From: Bryobacterales bacterium
GTDB lineage: Bacteria > Acidobacteriota > Terriglobia > Bryobacterales > Bryobacteraceae
Direction of reading: 5' to 3'
DNA: 64,000 nt
Assembly: GCA_016716385.1 (NCBI GenBank)
Contig: JADJWL010000009.1
Location: 124,001 to 188,000, forward strand
Position numbers and translations under genes: made by a program. The notes beneath the pieces were generated by a model. It had not been told where the DNA came from. It made no database searches and worked only from the letters and a program-made list of their open reading frames with translations. Below are positions 16,336-25,873 of this stretch, piece after piece; position 1 is the first letter of the stretch, and each line of letters opens with the position of its first letter.

Positions 16336-17165
16336 TTGCGATCGACTTGAGCGGGAAGGTTGCTCTTGTGACGGGAGCCGGCCGCGGCATCGGCCGCTCC
16401 ATCGCCGGGCAACTGGCGGAGGCGGGAGCAGCCGTCGTGCTGAACGACCTCGACGCGGGTCCCGCCGGCGAGACGGCGGCCATGATCCAGGCGGCGGGAG
16501 GGCGCGCTGTCGCCCGCGCCGGCGACATCACCGATCCGGCAGTGCCGCAGGCGCTTGTCGACGCCGCGGCCGGTGAGTTCGGCGGCCTCGATGTCATCGT
16601 GAACAACGCGGGCTACACCTGGGACAACGTCATCCAGAAGACGAGCGACGAACAATTCCAGGCGATGCTCGACGTGCACCTGGTCGCGCCCTTTCGCGTG
16701 TTGCGAGCCGCCTCGGGCTATCTGCGCGAGACGGCGAAGCGCGAGGCCGCCGAAGGCCGGCGCGTGATGCGCAAGGTGGTCAATATCACGTCGATCTCGG
16801 GGACGGACGGCAATCCGGGACAGGCCGGCTATTCCTCCGGCAAGGCGGGGGTGATCGGCCTCACGCGGACGATGGCCAAGGAATGGGGCCGGTACAACGT
16901 GAACGTGAACGCCGTGGGCTTCGGGCTGATCGAAACCCGCCTCACGCAGGCGCTGACGGCCGAGGGCGCGAGCATCGACGTGAAAAGCCGGTCGATCGCG
17001 GTGGGCGTGCAGCCGAAGGTGCTCGAATCGGTGGCGGCGCGCTGTCCGCTGGGCCGGGCGGGTACGGCGGAAGAGGCGGCGTCGGCGGTGCTGTTCTTTT
17101 GCAGCCCGCTCTCCGACTATGTCACCGGCGAAGTGCTGCTCTGCGGCGGCGGCCTGCACTTCTGA
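16332..17165 (+). CDS. FabG-like short-chain dehydrogenase in the lysine operon
   Basis: This encodes 277 residues of a classical SDR: TGAGRGIG (about 15-22), NNAG in VIVNNAGYTWDN, the serine in NITSISG, YSSGK as the active site and a C-terminal GEVLLCGGG. It overlaps the dapD stop by four bases, so it belongs to the lysine operon, although no SDR step exists in that pathway. It contains an insert near VGVQPKVLESVAARCPLGR typical of some 3-oxoacyl-ACP reductase paralogues. The substrate is unknown. It ends seven bases from the convergent fliM stop. Confidence 0.82.
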   Translation: MIAIDLSGKVALVTGAGRGIGRSIAGQLAEAGAAVVLNDLDAGPAGETAAMIQAAGGRAVARAGDITDPAVPQALVDAAAGEFGGLDVIVNNAGYTWDNVIQKTSDEQFQAMLDVHLVAPFRVLRAASGYLRETAKREAAEGRRVMRKVVNITSISGTDGNPGQAGYSSGKAGVIGLTRTMAKEWGRYNVNVNAVGFGLIETRLTQALTAEGASIDVKSRSIAVGVQPKVLESVAARCPLGRAGTAEEAASAVLFFCSPLSDYVTGEVLLCGGGLHF

Positions 17166-17172
17166 GCCGCGG

Positions 17173-18129
17173 TCAGGGGTCGGTCACCAGGCGCTCGACG
17201 AAGAAGGCGCGTCTCCGCCCTTGTGCCACCACCTGGCCTTCGTACTTGAGGGTTCCATTGGCGGTCAACCGGATGGGCTGGCCCACCGGAAAGTCGAAGC
17301 TCAGCACGTCTCCGGTCTTCAGCTCCAGCATGTCTGCGACGTCCATCGTGGGACCCGCCAGGCGGGCGTCCAGATGGACCGTGGTCGGCTTCAGCAGGCG
17401 CAGCATCTGCTGCTGGTGTTCCTCCGAGGCATCGGTCCTGCGCATCGACCACTGCTGGTCGAAACGGTGCCGCAGCATCTTCACGATGATCGACGGCATA
17501 CCAATGTTCATCATGCCGGAGTTCTCCCCGACCCGGATTTCGAGTCCGATGGAGACGATGGCTTCGTTCGGTGCGAGGATCTGCAGAAGCTGCGGCTCGG
17601 TCTCGCGCCCCTCGATCACGAAAGCGATGTTCGAGACACCCTGCCAGGCGGTCTTCAGGTCGTTGAGGATAATGCGGAACAGCGCGTCGAGGATGCTTTG
17701 TTCGATCTCCGTCGTCTCCCGGTTGATCCTGGTCGCCGCTTTGCCGGAACCGCCGAGCAGCATTTCCAGGAGCGGGAAGACCAGCGACGGGTTCAACTCC
17801 AGAACCGCGTTCCCGTCGAACGGACGCATCCCGAGCGACACCATGCAGGTGGGCGACGGCAGGCACTGGATAAACTCGGAGAACGAAAGCTGCTCCACGG
17901 AAACCAAGTTCACAGCCACGTACGCACGCAGGTACGCCGACAGGCTCGACGCAAGGTTGCGGGCGAAGTTATCGTGCAGCAGGTGGATGGCGCGGAGCTG
18001 GTCTTTGGCGATGCGGTCCGGACGCCGGAAATCGTACTGCACCGCCTTCTTGGCGCGGTCCTCGTGGTTCGGGTCGCGGGACCGCCGGAAGACCTTGTCG
18101 ATCTCGTCCTGCGAGAGCAACCGGTTCAT
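17173..18129 (-). CDS. fliM: Flagellar motor switch protein FliM
   Basis: This encodes 318 residues. The start MNRLLSQDEIDKVF contains the conserved LSQDEID motif that binds phosphorylated CheY. A middle CheC-like domain follows (with MRPFDGNAVLELNPSLVFP and LLEMLLGGSG), and the end is a SpoA/FliN-like domain with LKTGDVLSFDFP. The length and all three parts are normal for FliM, a C-ring protein that sets rotation direction. It stands 47 bases behind the outer-membrane factor of the efflux operon with no other flagellar gene in the window, an unusual place. An upstream in-frame extension to 18180 is unlikely to be used. Confidence 0.88.
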   Translation of the reverse strand: MNRLLSQDEIDKVFRRSRDPNHEDRAKKAVQYDFRRPDRIAKDQLRAIHLLHDNFARNLASSLSAYLRAYVAVNLVSVEQLSFSEFIQCLPSPTCMVSLGMRPFDGNAVLELNPSLVFPLLEMLLGGSGKAATRINRETTEIEQSILDALFRIILNDLKTAWQGVSNIAFVIEGRETEPQLLQILAPNEAIVSIGLEIRVGENSGMMNIGMPSIIVKMLRHRFDQQWSMRRTDASEEHQQQMLRLLKPTTVHLDARLAGPTMDVADMLELKTGDVLSFDFPVGQPIRLTANGTLKYEGQVVAQGRRRAFFVERLVTDP

Positions 18130-18176
18130 ACAGTAACCATCGGCCGGCGGGCCGCGGGGGATTAGCCCCCTTCCGT

Positions 18177-19550
18177 TCATTGCTGCCAGCCGCCGCCCAG
18201 GGCTTTGTATAGTGCGATGACCGCAAGCAATTCGTCCCGTTGTGCCTGGGATAAGGCCTGTTGGGCGCTGAAGTATTGCCGCTGTGTGTCCAGAACTTCG
18301 AGAAAGGCGGTGACTCCGCCCTGGTAGCGCGCCCAGGACAGTTGCTGCTGGTCGGCGAGCGTCTTCGTCAAGGCCTCCTGGTGAATTCTGGCCTCGCGCG
18401 TCTTCTCCACGCTGACGAGCGCGTCAGCCACCTCGCGAAATGCCTGTTGACAGGCCTTCGCATACTGAAGCACTAGCTGCTCCTTCTGCAGTTTGCTTAG
18501 TCGATAGTTGGCGCGCAGCCTGCCGCCTGCAAAGATCGGTTGGATCAGGGAACCGCCGACCAACCAGAACTCCGTTCCGTTCGCAAAAAGATCCTGGAGT
18601 GCGCTGCTGATCGAGCCGCCAGAACCGGTGAGACCGATCGTGGGAAACAAAGCCGCTTTCGCGACGCCGATTTGGGCGTTGGCCGCGATCAACTGCTGTT
18701 CCGCGAAGCGAATGTCGGGCCGGCGCTCGATCAACGACGAGGGCAAACCCTCCGGGAGCAGCGGCGACAGATTTTGCTGCTGCAGGGTCTGCCCTCTCGG
18801 TACTTTTCCCGGGTTGCGGCCCAGTAGAAAGTTGATGCTGTTTTCCTGAATGACGATCTGTTGTTCGATAACCGGAATCGAGCGCTTCGCGGTCTGTACC
18901 AGGGAATCGGCCTGCTTAACCTCCACCAGACTGGAAACGCCGCCAGCCTCGCGGATTTGCGTCAATTCCAAAGACTCCTGGACCGTCTGTAAGTTTCCCT
19001 TCGCAATCTCGAGTTCGTTATCGAGTTCGCGCAGGCCGATGTAACTTTGTGCCAGCGTTGTAACCAGAAATTGCACGACGACATCGCGATTCTCCTTAGC
19101 AGCCAGGAAGTTGGCCCGCGCCGCCTGAGTCTGGCTGCGCAGCTTTCCCCATAGATCGATCTCCCAGGAGGCGCCGAAGTTGAGAGTGTACGTGGTGGCG
19201 GGACGCGCTCGCTCGCCCTGAATCAATACGTTGAGGTTGTTTATGCCCCGTTGGGGAGCGAATCCGACGTCCGCTTGGGGCAACAATTGGCCGCGGGCGA
19301 TCCGGACCTCCTCCCCTGCCTGGAGGATGCGGTTGGCGGCAATGAGAACGTCGAAGTTGTCGCTCGTCGCCGTCCGGATTAGTCCGATCAGGGTCTCGTC
19401 CTGGAATACCTCAAACCAGCGGAGGTCGCCGAAACTGTTGGAATTGGAGGAGGCGGGGGCCGGAATCTGTACCTGGGGCCGTTGGTACTTTGGACCCACG
19501 CCGCAGCCACACAAAAGGCCGGCAAGAGAGAAGACCAGAATGCGTTTCAT
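18177..19550 (-). CDS. RND efflux outer-membrane factor, NodT/OprM lipoprotein
   Basis: This encodes 457 residues with a lipoprotein signal (MKRILVFSLAGLLCGCG, lipobox LLCGC), then VGPKYQRPQV, the usual N-terminus of NodT/OprM proteins. Two OEP repeats follow, with long helices and strands such as YTLNFGASWEIDLWG, and LIERRPDIRFAEQQLIAANAQIGVAKAALFPT. It forms the outer-membrane tunnel of a tripartite efflux pump. It overlaps the upstream RND gene by four bases and is probably translated from the same message as the adaptor and both pumps. Confidence 0.92.
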   Translation of the reverse strand: MKRILVFSLAGLLCGCGVGPKYQRPQVQIPAPASSNSNSFGDLRWFEVFQDETLIGLIRTATSDNFDVLIAANRILQAGEEVRIARGQLLPQADVGFAPQRGINNLNVLIQGERARPATTYTLNFGASWEIDLWGKLRSQTQAARANFLAAKENRDVVVQFLVTTLAQSYIGLRELDNELEIAKGNLQTVQESLELTQIREAGGVSSLVEVKQADSLVQTAKRSIPVIEQQIVIQENSINFLLGRNPGKVPRGQTLQQQNLSPLLPEGLPSSLIERRPDIRFAEQQLIAANAQIGVAKAALFPTIGLTGSGGSISSALQDLFANGTEFWLVGGSLIQPIFAGGRLRANYRLSKLQKEQLVLQYAKACQQAFREVADALVSVEKTREARIHQEALTKTLADQQQLSWARYQGGVTAFLEVLDTQRQYFSAQQALSQAQRDELLAVIALYKALGGGWQQ

Positions 19551-22500
19551 GCGAGGATATCCTTCGGCGCCGGGCTGGGCAACGCACCGCGCTTCCGTTT
19601 GGCAAACAACAGGGCGACGGCGGTGTACAAAACCGGGACAATGAAGACGCCGAGCGCAGTCGCGGCGAGCATGCCGCCAAAGACCGCCGTGCCCATGGTG
19701 CGGCGGGCCGCCGCCCCGGCTCCTGAGGCAGTCACCAGCGGCAACACGCCTAAAATGAAGGCAGCGGAGGTCATCAGAATCGGACGGAACCTAAGCTGGG
19801 CTGCCTCCGTTGCCGCCTCGCGGACGGGCAGTCCTTCTTGCTCGTGTCTTGTGCGCGCGAACTCCACAATCAGGATTGCGTTCTTCGCGGCGAGCCCCAT
19901 CAGCATCACGATGCCGATCTGCGCATATACGTCGTTGAACGTGGGTATTCTTTCTACCAATAGCCGCAGAGCAAGTGCGGCATAGGCGCCGAAGATGCCC
20001 AGCGGCAGGCCCAGCAGCACACAGAAGGGGATCGTCCAGCTTTCATACTGGGCGGCGAGAAACAGAAAGACGAAGCCGATGCCCATCGCCAGGATGAGCG
20101 TCTGGGACCCTCCGGCGATTTTTTCCTGGTAAGCCGTGCCGCTCCACTCATAGCCATAGCCCGTCGGGAGTACGTCACGGGCCAGTCCTTCCAGGGCCTC
20201 GATCGTTTGCCCGGTGCTATAGCGAAGGGCGCTGGCTCCCCCTATTTCCGCGGTGCGGAACATGTTGTAGCGCTGAATCACGTCGGGGCCAGTCTTCTTT
20301 CCGATGCTTGCCAAAGTACTCAGCGGTACCATGTCTCCCTCACCGGTGCGAGTGTAGAGACTGAGAATCTGGTTCGGATTCTCACGGTATTGCTCTTCGG
20401 CTTGGAGCATGACTTTGTAGGTCTTTCCGAACAGGTTGAAGTCGTTCACCTGGTAGCCACCCAGATAGATTTGCAGCGTTTGGAAGATGGAGTCGATTCG
20501 AACGCCGAGGGTCTTCGCCTTGTCGCGGTCGATGTCGAGCTCTACCTGCGGAACGTCAGTACGATAGTTGCTGTATGTGTTGACCACTTCGGGCCTGGAA
20601 CTAAGCTGGTCGAGGAACTGCTGGGAAACGACGTAGAGGTCCCGTGCTGTGTGCCCCCCCCGGTCCTGGATTTCAAACTGGAATCCTCCCGATGCTCCGA
20701 GTCCCGGGATTGGCGGAGGAACGGCAACAACGGATAGGGCTTCTGGATAGCTATTGAGCAGTTGACGGACCCGGGGGACCAAGCTGGGCAGCCGGGTTTC
20801 CTTCGACTTCCTTTCTTCCCATGGCTTTAGAACCACAATGAAGGTGGCGCAGTTGGAACTGTAAGTGCCGCTGATCAAATTGAGTCCGCCGAAGGTGAGA
20901 ACGTGCTCAACTCCAGGGATCTTCTGAAAGTCGGTTTCGGCGCGGCGGGCCAGCGCGTCCGTACGTTCGAGCGACGCGCCATCCGGCAGCGTGAGCACGC
21001 AGAATAGCGCGCCCTGATCTTCGAAGGGCACGAAACCGGTGGGGAGAAACTTGGCGATTCCACCGGAGGCCGCGGAAAGAACCACCAAAGCCACGATCCC
21101 GATGGCCAGACGGCGCACGAGAATCGAGACCACGCCGACATACCCGCCGGTTAGCCGGTCGAGCACTTTGCGGAATCCACGAACCAGCGCGCCGATGGGT
21201 CCGCCCATCTCCTTGTGCGGCTTCAGGATCAGGCAGCATAGTGCGGGGGTGAGCGACAAAGCCACCAACGCCGATAACAGGACGGCCACCGACAGGGTCA
21301 AGGCGAATTGGCGGTACAACTGGCCGGTGATTCCCCCCATGAAGGCAACAGGGACAAATACCGCGCAAAGGACGAGTGCAATTGCCACCACCGGCCCCGA
21401 AACTTCCTCCATGGCGCGCACCGTGGCCTCGTACGGCGAGAGACCATGCTCTATATGATGTTGCACCGCCTCGACGACCACGATGGCGTCGTCCACCACA
21501 ATGCCGACCGCCAACACGATGGCGAACAAAGTCAGCGTATTGATGGAGAAGCCCAGCGGCAGAAAGACCGCGAACGTGCCGAGGAGCGATATCGGCACGG
21601 CCAGCATGGGAATCAGAGTGGCGCGGAAACTGCCGAGGAACAGAAAGACCACCAGCAGCACCAGCAAGACGGCATCCCGCAAAGCATGGAGCACACCGTC
21701 GATGGCGGCCCGGACGAACTTTGTGGCGTCGTAGGTGATGTCGTACTTCACTCCGGCCGGCATCCGGGCTCCCAGTTGCGCCATGATCTCGTGCAAGCGG
21801 TCTGCCGTCTCTATCGAATTCGCGCCCGGCACCTGGTACACGATGATCAATGACGAAGGAACGCCGTCGCGGCGGCCGAAGTTGGAGTAAGTCGCGGCGG
21901 CCAGTTCCGCACGGGCAAGATCGCGCATGCGGACGATGGAGCCATCCGGCAGCGTGCGCACGATCAGATTTTCGAACTCCGGAGTCTTGGAGAGTCTTCC
22001 CTTGACGTCAAGCGTATATTGAAACGGCAAACCCGGCGGAGCGGGCGGGGCACCGAGGGTCCCGGCGGGCGCCAGCACGTTTTGGTCCCTCACCGCTTTC
22101 ACCAGGTCCATCGCAGTCAGCCCGAGGCGGGCGATCGCGTCGGGCTGTAGCCACAAGCGCATTGCGTAATCGCGCTGACCGCCGATGTTGGTCCTGCCAA
22201 CGCCGGGGGTGCGGGTGATGGCGTCCACCAGGTTGATCGTTGCGTAATTGCTCAAGAAGGTATCGTCGTATGAGCCGTCCGGCGAGTAGACGCTGATAAT
22301 CATCAGCATGTCGGGCGATTGCTTCTTCACCGTAACTCCGGCGTTCACGGCTTCGGCGGGCAGCTTCGCCACGGCCTTCTTGACGCGGTTGTTGACATCC
22401 ACACTGGCTAGGTCAATATTCGTTCCGACGGCAAAGGTCACTTGCAGCGTATAGCGCCCGTCACTCGAGCTCTTGGAGCTCATGTAGATCATGTTCTCGG

Positions 22501-22714
22501 CGCCGTTCACTTCCTGTTCAATGGCCGTGGCGATCGACTGCTCCACCGTTTCCGCGCTCGCACCCGGGTAGGTGACCTGGACCGAGACCGTCGGAGGAGC
22601 GATCGGCGGATATTGCGCCACTGGCAGGTTCAGCATCGAGAGTCCGCCCGCGATCAGGATGACCAGGGAAACGACGATGGCGAAAACCGGGCGGTCGATG
22701 AAGAACTTGGCCAC
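19547..22714 (-). CDS. RND efflux pump, HAE1/AcrB family (second copy)
   Basis: This encodes 1055 residues from a GTG at 22714, with AAGGAGA upstream. It has the AcrB layout: FFIDRPVFAIVVSL at the start, 12 membrane helices, two large periplasmic loops, and the proton-relay aspartate pair in GIVVDDAIVVVEAVQHHIEHG. The end has GLAAKNAILIVEFAR and FRPILMTSAAFILGVLPL. It exports drugs, solvents or lipids with the adaptor and outer-membrane factor. It starts two bases after another closely related pump, so the operon codes for two full RND subunits, as in MdtBC. Nothing suggests that either copy is inactive. Confidence 0.93.
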   Translation of the reverse strand: MAKFFIDRPVFAIVVSLVILIAGGLSMLNLPVAQYPPIAPPTVSVQVTYPGASAETVEQSIATAIEQEVNGAENMIYMSSKSSSDGRYTLQVTFAVGTNIDLASVDVNNRVKKAVAKLPAEAVNAGVTVKKQSPDMLMIISVYSPDGSYDDTFLSNYATINLVDAITRTPGVGRTNIGGQRDYAMRLWLQPDAIARLGLTAMDLVKAVRDQNVLAPAGTLGAPPAPPGLPFQYTLDVKGRLSKTPEFENLIVRTLPDGSIVRMRDLARAELAAATYSNFGRRDGVPSSLIIVYQVPGANSIETADRLHEIMAQLGARMPAGVKYDITYDATKFVRAAIDGVLHALRDAVLLVLLVVFLFLGSFRATLIPMLAVPISLLGTFAVFLPLGFSINTLTLFAIVLAVGIVVDDAIVVVEAVQHHIEHGLSPYEATVRAMEEVSGPVVAIALVLCAVFVPVAFMGGITGQLYRQFALTLSVAVLLSALVALSLTPALCCLILKPHKEMGGPIGALVRGFRKVLDRLTGGYVGVVSILVRRLAIGIVALVVLSAASGGIAKFLPTGFVPFEDQGALFCVLTLPDGASLERTDALARRAETDFQKIPGVEHVLTFGGLNLISGTYSSNCATFIVVLKPWEERKSKETRLPSLVPRVRQLLNSYPEALSVVAVPPPIPGLGASGGFQFEIQDRGGHTARDLYVVSQQFLDQLSSRPEVVNTYSNYRTDVPQVELDIDRDKAKTLGVRIDSIFQTLQIYLGGYQVNDFNLFGKTYKVMLQAEEQYRENPNQILSLYTRTGEGDMVPLSTLASIGKKTGPDVIQRYNMFRTAEIGGASALRYSTGQTIEALEGLARDVLPTGYGYEWSGTAYQEKIAGGSQTLILAMGIGFVFLFLAAQYESWTIPFCVLLGLPLGIFGAYAALALRLLVERIPTFNDVYAQIGIVMLMGLAAKNAILIVEFARTRHEQEGLPVREAATEAAQLRFRPILMTSAAFILGVLPLVTASGAGAAARRTMGTAVFGGMLAATALGVFIVPVLYTAVALLFAKRKRGALPSPAPKDILA

Positions 22715-22716
22715 TG

Positions 22717-25700
22717 CTACGCTTCTCCTTCGGAGGGCAACGCAAGTTGTGCCTTCACATGGCGCGATCGGCGGCTGATCATCAGTTCGATGAAGCAATA
22801 CAGCACCGGAATGATGAAGACGCCGAGGCAGGTAGCGACCGTCATTCCACCAAACACCGCGGTTCCCATGGTTTGCCGCGAGGCCGAGCCGGCGCCGGAA
22901 GCGATCACCAGGGGGATAACGCCAAGGATGAAGGCGAACGACGTCATGAGAATCGGACGGAACCGTAGCTTCGCCCCTGCAATCGCGGCTTCGCGCACCG
23001 GCATGCCTTCCTGGTCATGCTTATTGCGTGCGAACTCCACAATCAGGATTGCGTTCTTCGCGGCCAGCCCCATCAACATCACGATGCCGATCTGCGCGTA
23101 GACGTCGTTGACGAGACCGCGCAAACCAATCCCAGCCAGGGCGCCGAAAATGCCCAACGGCAGCCCCAGCATGACCCCAAACGGGATCGCCCAGCTCTCG
23201 TACTGGGCGGCGAGGAATAGGAAGACGAACCCGAGGCCCATCCCGAGGATCAGCACCTGCGAACTGCCGGCCTGCTTTTCCTGGAACGCCGTGCCCGTCC
23301 ACTCGTAGCTGTAGCCGGGGGGCAGGCTTTTCGCGGCTGCAGTCTCCATCGCGGAGATCGTCTGACCGGTGCTGAACCCCGGTGCAGGCGAGCTGTTGAT
23401 CTCGGCGCTGCGAAACATGTTGTAGCGTTGAATGACATCGGGGCCGATCTTGCGTTCGATTCTCGCGAACGCGCTAATCGGCACCATGTCGCCGTTGGAG
23501 GTTCGCACGAAAATGTTTCCGATTTGGTTGGGAGTGGCGCGGAACTGCGGCTCCGCCTGGATCACCACTTTGTAGGTGCGCCCAAACAAGTTGAAGTCGT
23601 TCACTTCCAGCCCGCCCAGGTAGACCTGCAGCGCCTGAAAGATGTCGCTCACAGCGATGCCGAGCTCCTTGGCCTGATCGCGGTCCACCGCCAATCTCAA
23701 TTGCGGCATGTTGGCGCGGTAGCTGCTGTAGGGCGTGGAGACCTCCGGTGCTCTGGCCACTTCCGCCAGGAAGCGTTGCGAGACGTCGTACAGTTCGCCG
23801 GCTGAGTGGCCGCCGCGGTCCTGCACTTCGAACTGCAGTCCACCGGCGCTGCCAAGGCCAGGAATTGGCGGCGGAACTGCGACAATCGAGAGCGCTTCGG
23901 GGTACTTTGCGAAGGTGGCGCGCAGTTTCTCGATGATGCTGGCAGCTTGCGTCTCGGAGGTCTTGCGTTGCTCCCAGGGTTTCAGGATGACGATGAAGCT
24001 GACGTTATTGGAAGAGTAAGTACCAGTGAGCTGATTGAAGCCGCCTTGCGTGAGGACATTTTGCACTCCGTCCGTGCGGAGGATCTCCGGTTCGGCTCGT
24101 TTGGCCAGTTCGCTGGTCCGCTCCAGCGAAGCACCATCGGGCAACGAGAAGACGGCGTAGAAATAGCCGAGGTCCTCGTCCGGCACAAACCCCGACGGCA
24201 GGAACTTCGCCAGACCGCCCGATCCAAGGCTCAACAGCAGCAGTACACCGAGTCCGATCGCGAGACGCCGCACGAGTCCGCGGACGATGCTCAGATAGCC
24301 GTCCGACAGCCGGCCGAACCCGCGGTTGAATCCTCGAACCAGTGCGCCGAGCGGACCACGCGTCTCTTGTTGCGGTTTGAGAATCAGGCGGCAGAGCGCG
24401 GGGGTCAGCGAGAGCGCGACCAGCGCCGAGAGCAGCACCGATACGGAAAGTGTAAGCGCGAATTGCCGGTACAATTGGCCGGTAATGCCCCCAATGAATG
24501 CCACAGGAACGAAGACTGCGCACAGCACGAGGGCGATAGCCACCACTGGACCCGAGACCTCTTTCATCGCCCGCTCGGTTGCATCAAGCGGCGAAATTCC
24601 GTGCTCGATGTGGTGCTGAACGGCTTCGACGACGACGATCGCGTCGTCCACCACAATGCCAACGGCAAGCACGATTGCAAACAGAGTGAGTGTGTTGATC
24701 GAGAACCCCAGCGGCACGAACGCTGCGAAGGTCCCGATCAGCGAAACCGGCACCGCGAGCATTGGAATCAGGGTCGCGCGGAAGCTGCCGAGAAACAGGA
24801 AGACTACCAGCAGGACCAACAGAATCGCGTCCCGCAGGGCATGAATGACTTCGTCGATGGCGGCGGAGACAAACTTCGTGGTGTCCAGCGCGATATCGTA
24901 CTGGAGCCCCGGAGGCATGACGGCGCCAAGTTCGGTCATCAGTTTCTTGAGCCGCGTTGCGGTCTCAATGCCGTTCGCCCCGGGAAGCTGGTAGACATTG
25001 ATCAGAGCAGACGGGACGCCATCCCGGCGTCCGAAACTGGTGTAGGTCTTGGCCGCGAGTTCCGTCCGCACGACATCCCTGGCCCGCAGAATGGATCCAT
25101 CCGGCAGCGTGCGGACCACGATATCGCCAAACTCCTGCTCACTGGCCAGGCGGCCCTTGACGTCGATCGTGTACTGGAAGGAGACGCCGGCGCGGGCGGG
25201 AGGTTGTCCCACCGCACCAGCGGGCGTGAGCACATTCTGCTCCTGAATCGCGTTGGAGATGTCGGTGGCTGTGATGCCCAGTTGTGCCAGCCGGTCGGGA
25301 CGGAGCCAGAAGCGCATCGCGTAGTCGCGCTGGCCAACGATCATCGTGCTCCCCACGCCCGGCGTACGCGCGATGGCATCGACGAGGTTTATCGTCGCGT
25401 AGTTGCTGATGAAAACATCGTCGTAAGAATTGTCGGGCGAATACACGCTGATCACCATCAGCATGTCGGGCGATTGCTTGGTTACCGTGACGCCCGCATT
25501 CACCGCGTCGGCTGGCAGTCTGGGGATTGCCTGCTGGACGCGATTGTTGATATCCACGTTCGCCAGATCGATGTTGGTGCCGACTTCAAAAACCACCTGC
25601 AGCACATATCTGCCGTCGCTCGAGCTTCTGGAGCTCATGTAGATCATGTGCTCGGCGCCGTTGATGACCTGTTCGATATTGGAGGCGATGGAGCTTTCTA

Positions 25701-25869
25701 CCGTTTCCGCGTTGGCTCCCGGATAATTCACCTCCACCTGAATCATGGGCGGTGTGATTTGCGGAAACTGCGCGATCGGCAGCACAGTCAGCGCGGCAAT
25801 ACCGGTAATCAGGACCACCAGTGAAACTACAACCGCAAACACCGGCCGGTGGATAAAGAAGTGCGCCAT
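22717..25869 (-). CDS. RND efflux pump, HAE1/AcrB family (first copy)
   Basis: This encodes 1050 residues starting MAHFFIHRPVFAVVVSLVVL. It carries the AcrB features: VNYPGANAETVESSIA in the first porter region, the DD pair in GIVVDDAIVVVEAVQHHIEHG, GPVVAIALVLCAVFVPVAF and, near the end, GLAAKNAILIVEFARNKHDQ. It is an inner-membrane proton-driven exporter. It starts four bases after the adaptor stop, with AGGAGAG as ribosome site. It is closely similar along its length to the next gene downstream, so the pair arose by duplication and could form a mixed trimer or two separate pumps. Confidence 0.93.
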   Translation of the reverse strand: MAHFFIHRPVFAVVVSLVVLITGIAALTVLPIAQFPQITPPMIQVEVNYPGANAETVESSIASNIEQVINGAEHMIYMSSRSSSDGRYVLQVVFEVGTNIDLANVDINNRVQQAIPRLPADAVNAGVTVTKQSPDMLMVISVYSPDNSYDDVFISNYATINLVDAIARTPGVGSTMIVGQRDYAMRFWLRPDRLAQLGITATDISNAIQEQNVLTPAGAVGQPPARAGVSFQYTIDVKGRLASEQEFGDIVVRTLPDGSILRARDVVRTELAAKTYTSFGRRDGVPSALINVYQLPGANGIETATRLKKLMTELGAVMPPGLQYDIALDTTKFVSAAIDEVIHALRDAILLVLLVVFLFLGSFRATLIPMLAVPVSLIGTFAAFVPLGFSINTLTLFAIVLAVGIVVDDAIVVVEAVQHHIEHGISPLDATERAMKEVSGPVVAIALVLCAVFVPVAFIGGITGQLYRQFALTLSVSVLLSALVALSLTPALCRLILKPQQETRGPLGALVRGFNRGFGRLSDGYLSIVRGLVRRLAIGLGVLLLLSLGSGGLAKFLPSGFVPDEDLGYFYAVFSLPDGASLERTSELAKRAEPEILRTDGVQNVLTQGGFNQLTGTYSSNNVSFIVILKPWEQRKTSETQAASIIEKLRATFAKYPEALSIVAVPPPIPGLGSAGGLQFEVQDRGGHSAGELYDVSQRFLAEVARAPEVSTPYSSYRANMPQLRLAVDRDQAKELGIAVSDIFQALQVYLGGLEVNDFNLFGRTYKVVIQAEPQFRATPNQIGNIFVRTSNGDMVPISAFARIERKIGPDVIQRYNMFRSAEINSSPAPGFSTGQTISAMETAAAKSLPPGYSYEWTGTAFQEKQAGSSQVLILGMGLGFVFLFLAAQYESWAIPFGVMLGLPLGIFGALAGIGLRGLVNDVYAQIGIVMLMGLAAKNAILIVEFARNKHDQEGMPVREAAIAGAKLRFRPILMTSFAFILGVIPLVIASGAGSASRQTMGTAVFGGMTVATCLGVFIIPVLYCFIELMISRRSRHVKAQLALPSEGEA

Positions 25870-25873
25870 CGGC

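Noticed and set aside
23806..25824. A 672-codon open frame opposite the first RND gene
   Set aside because: It is histidine- and arginine-rich with no motif, and mirrors the RND gene. The same holds for other long frames opposite real genes in this high-GC window.
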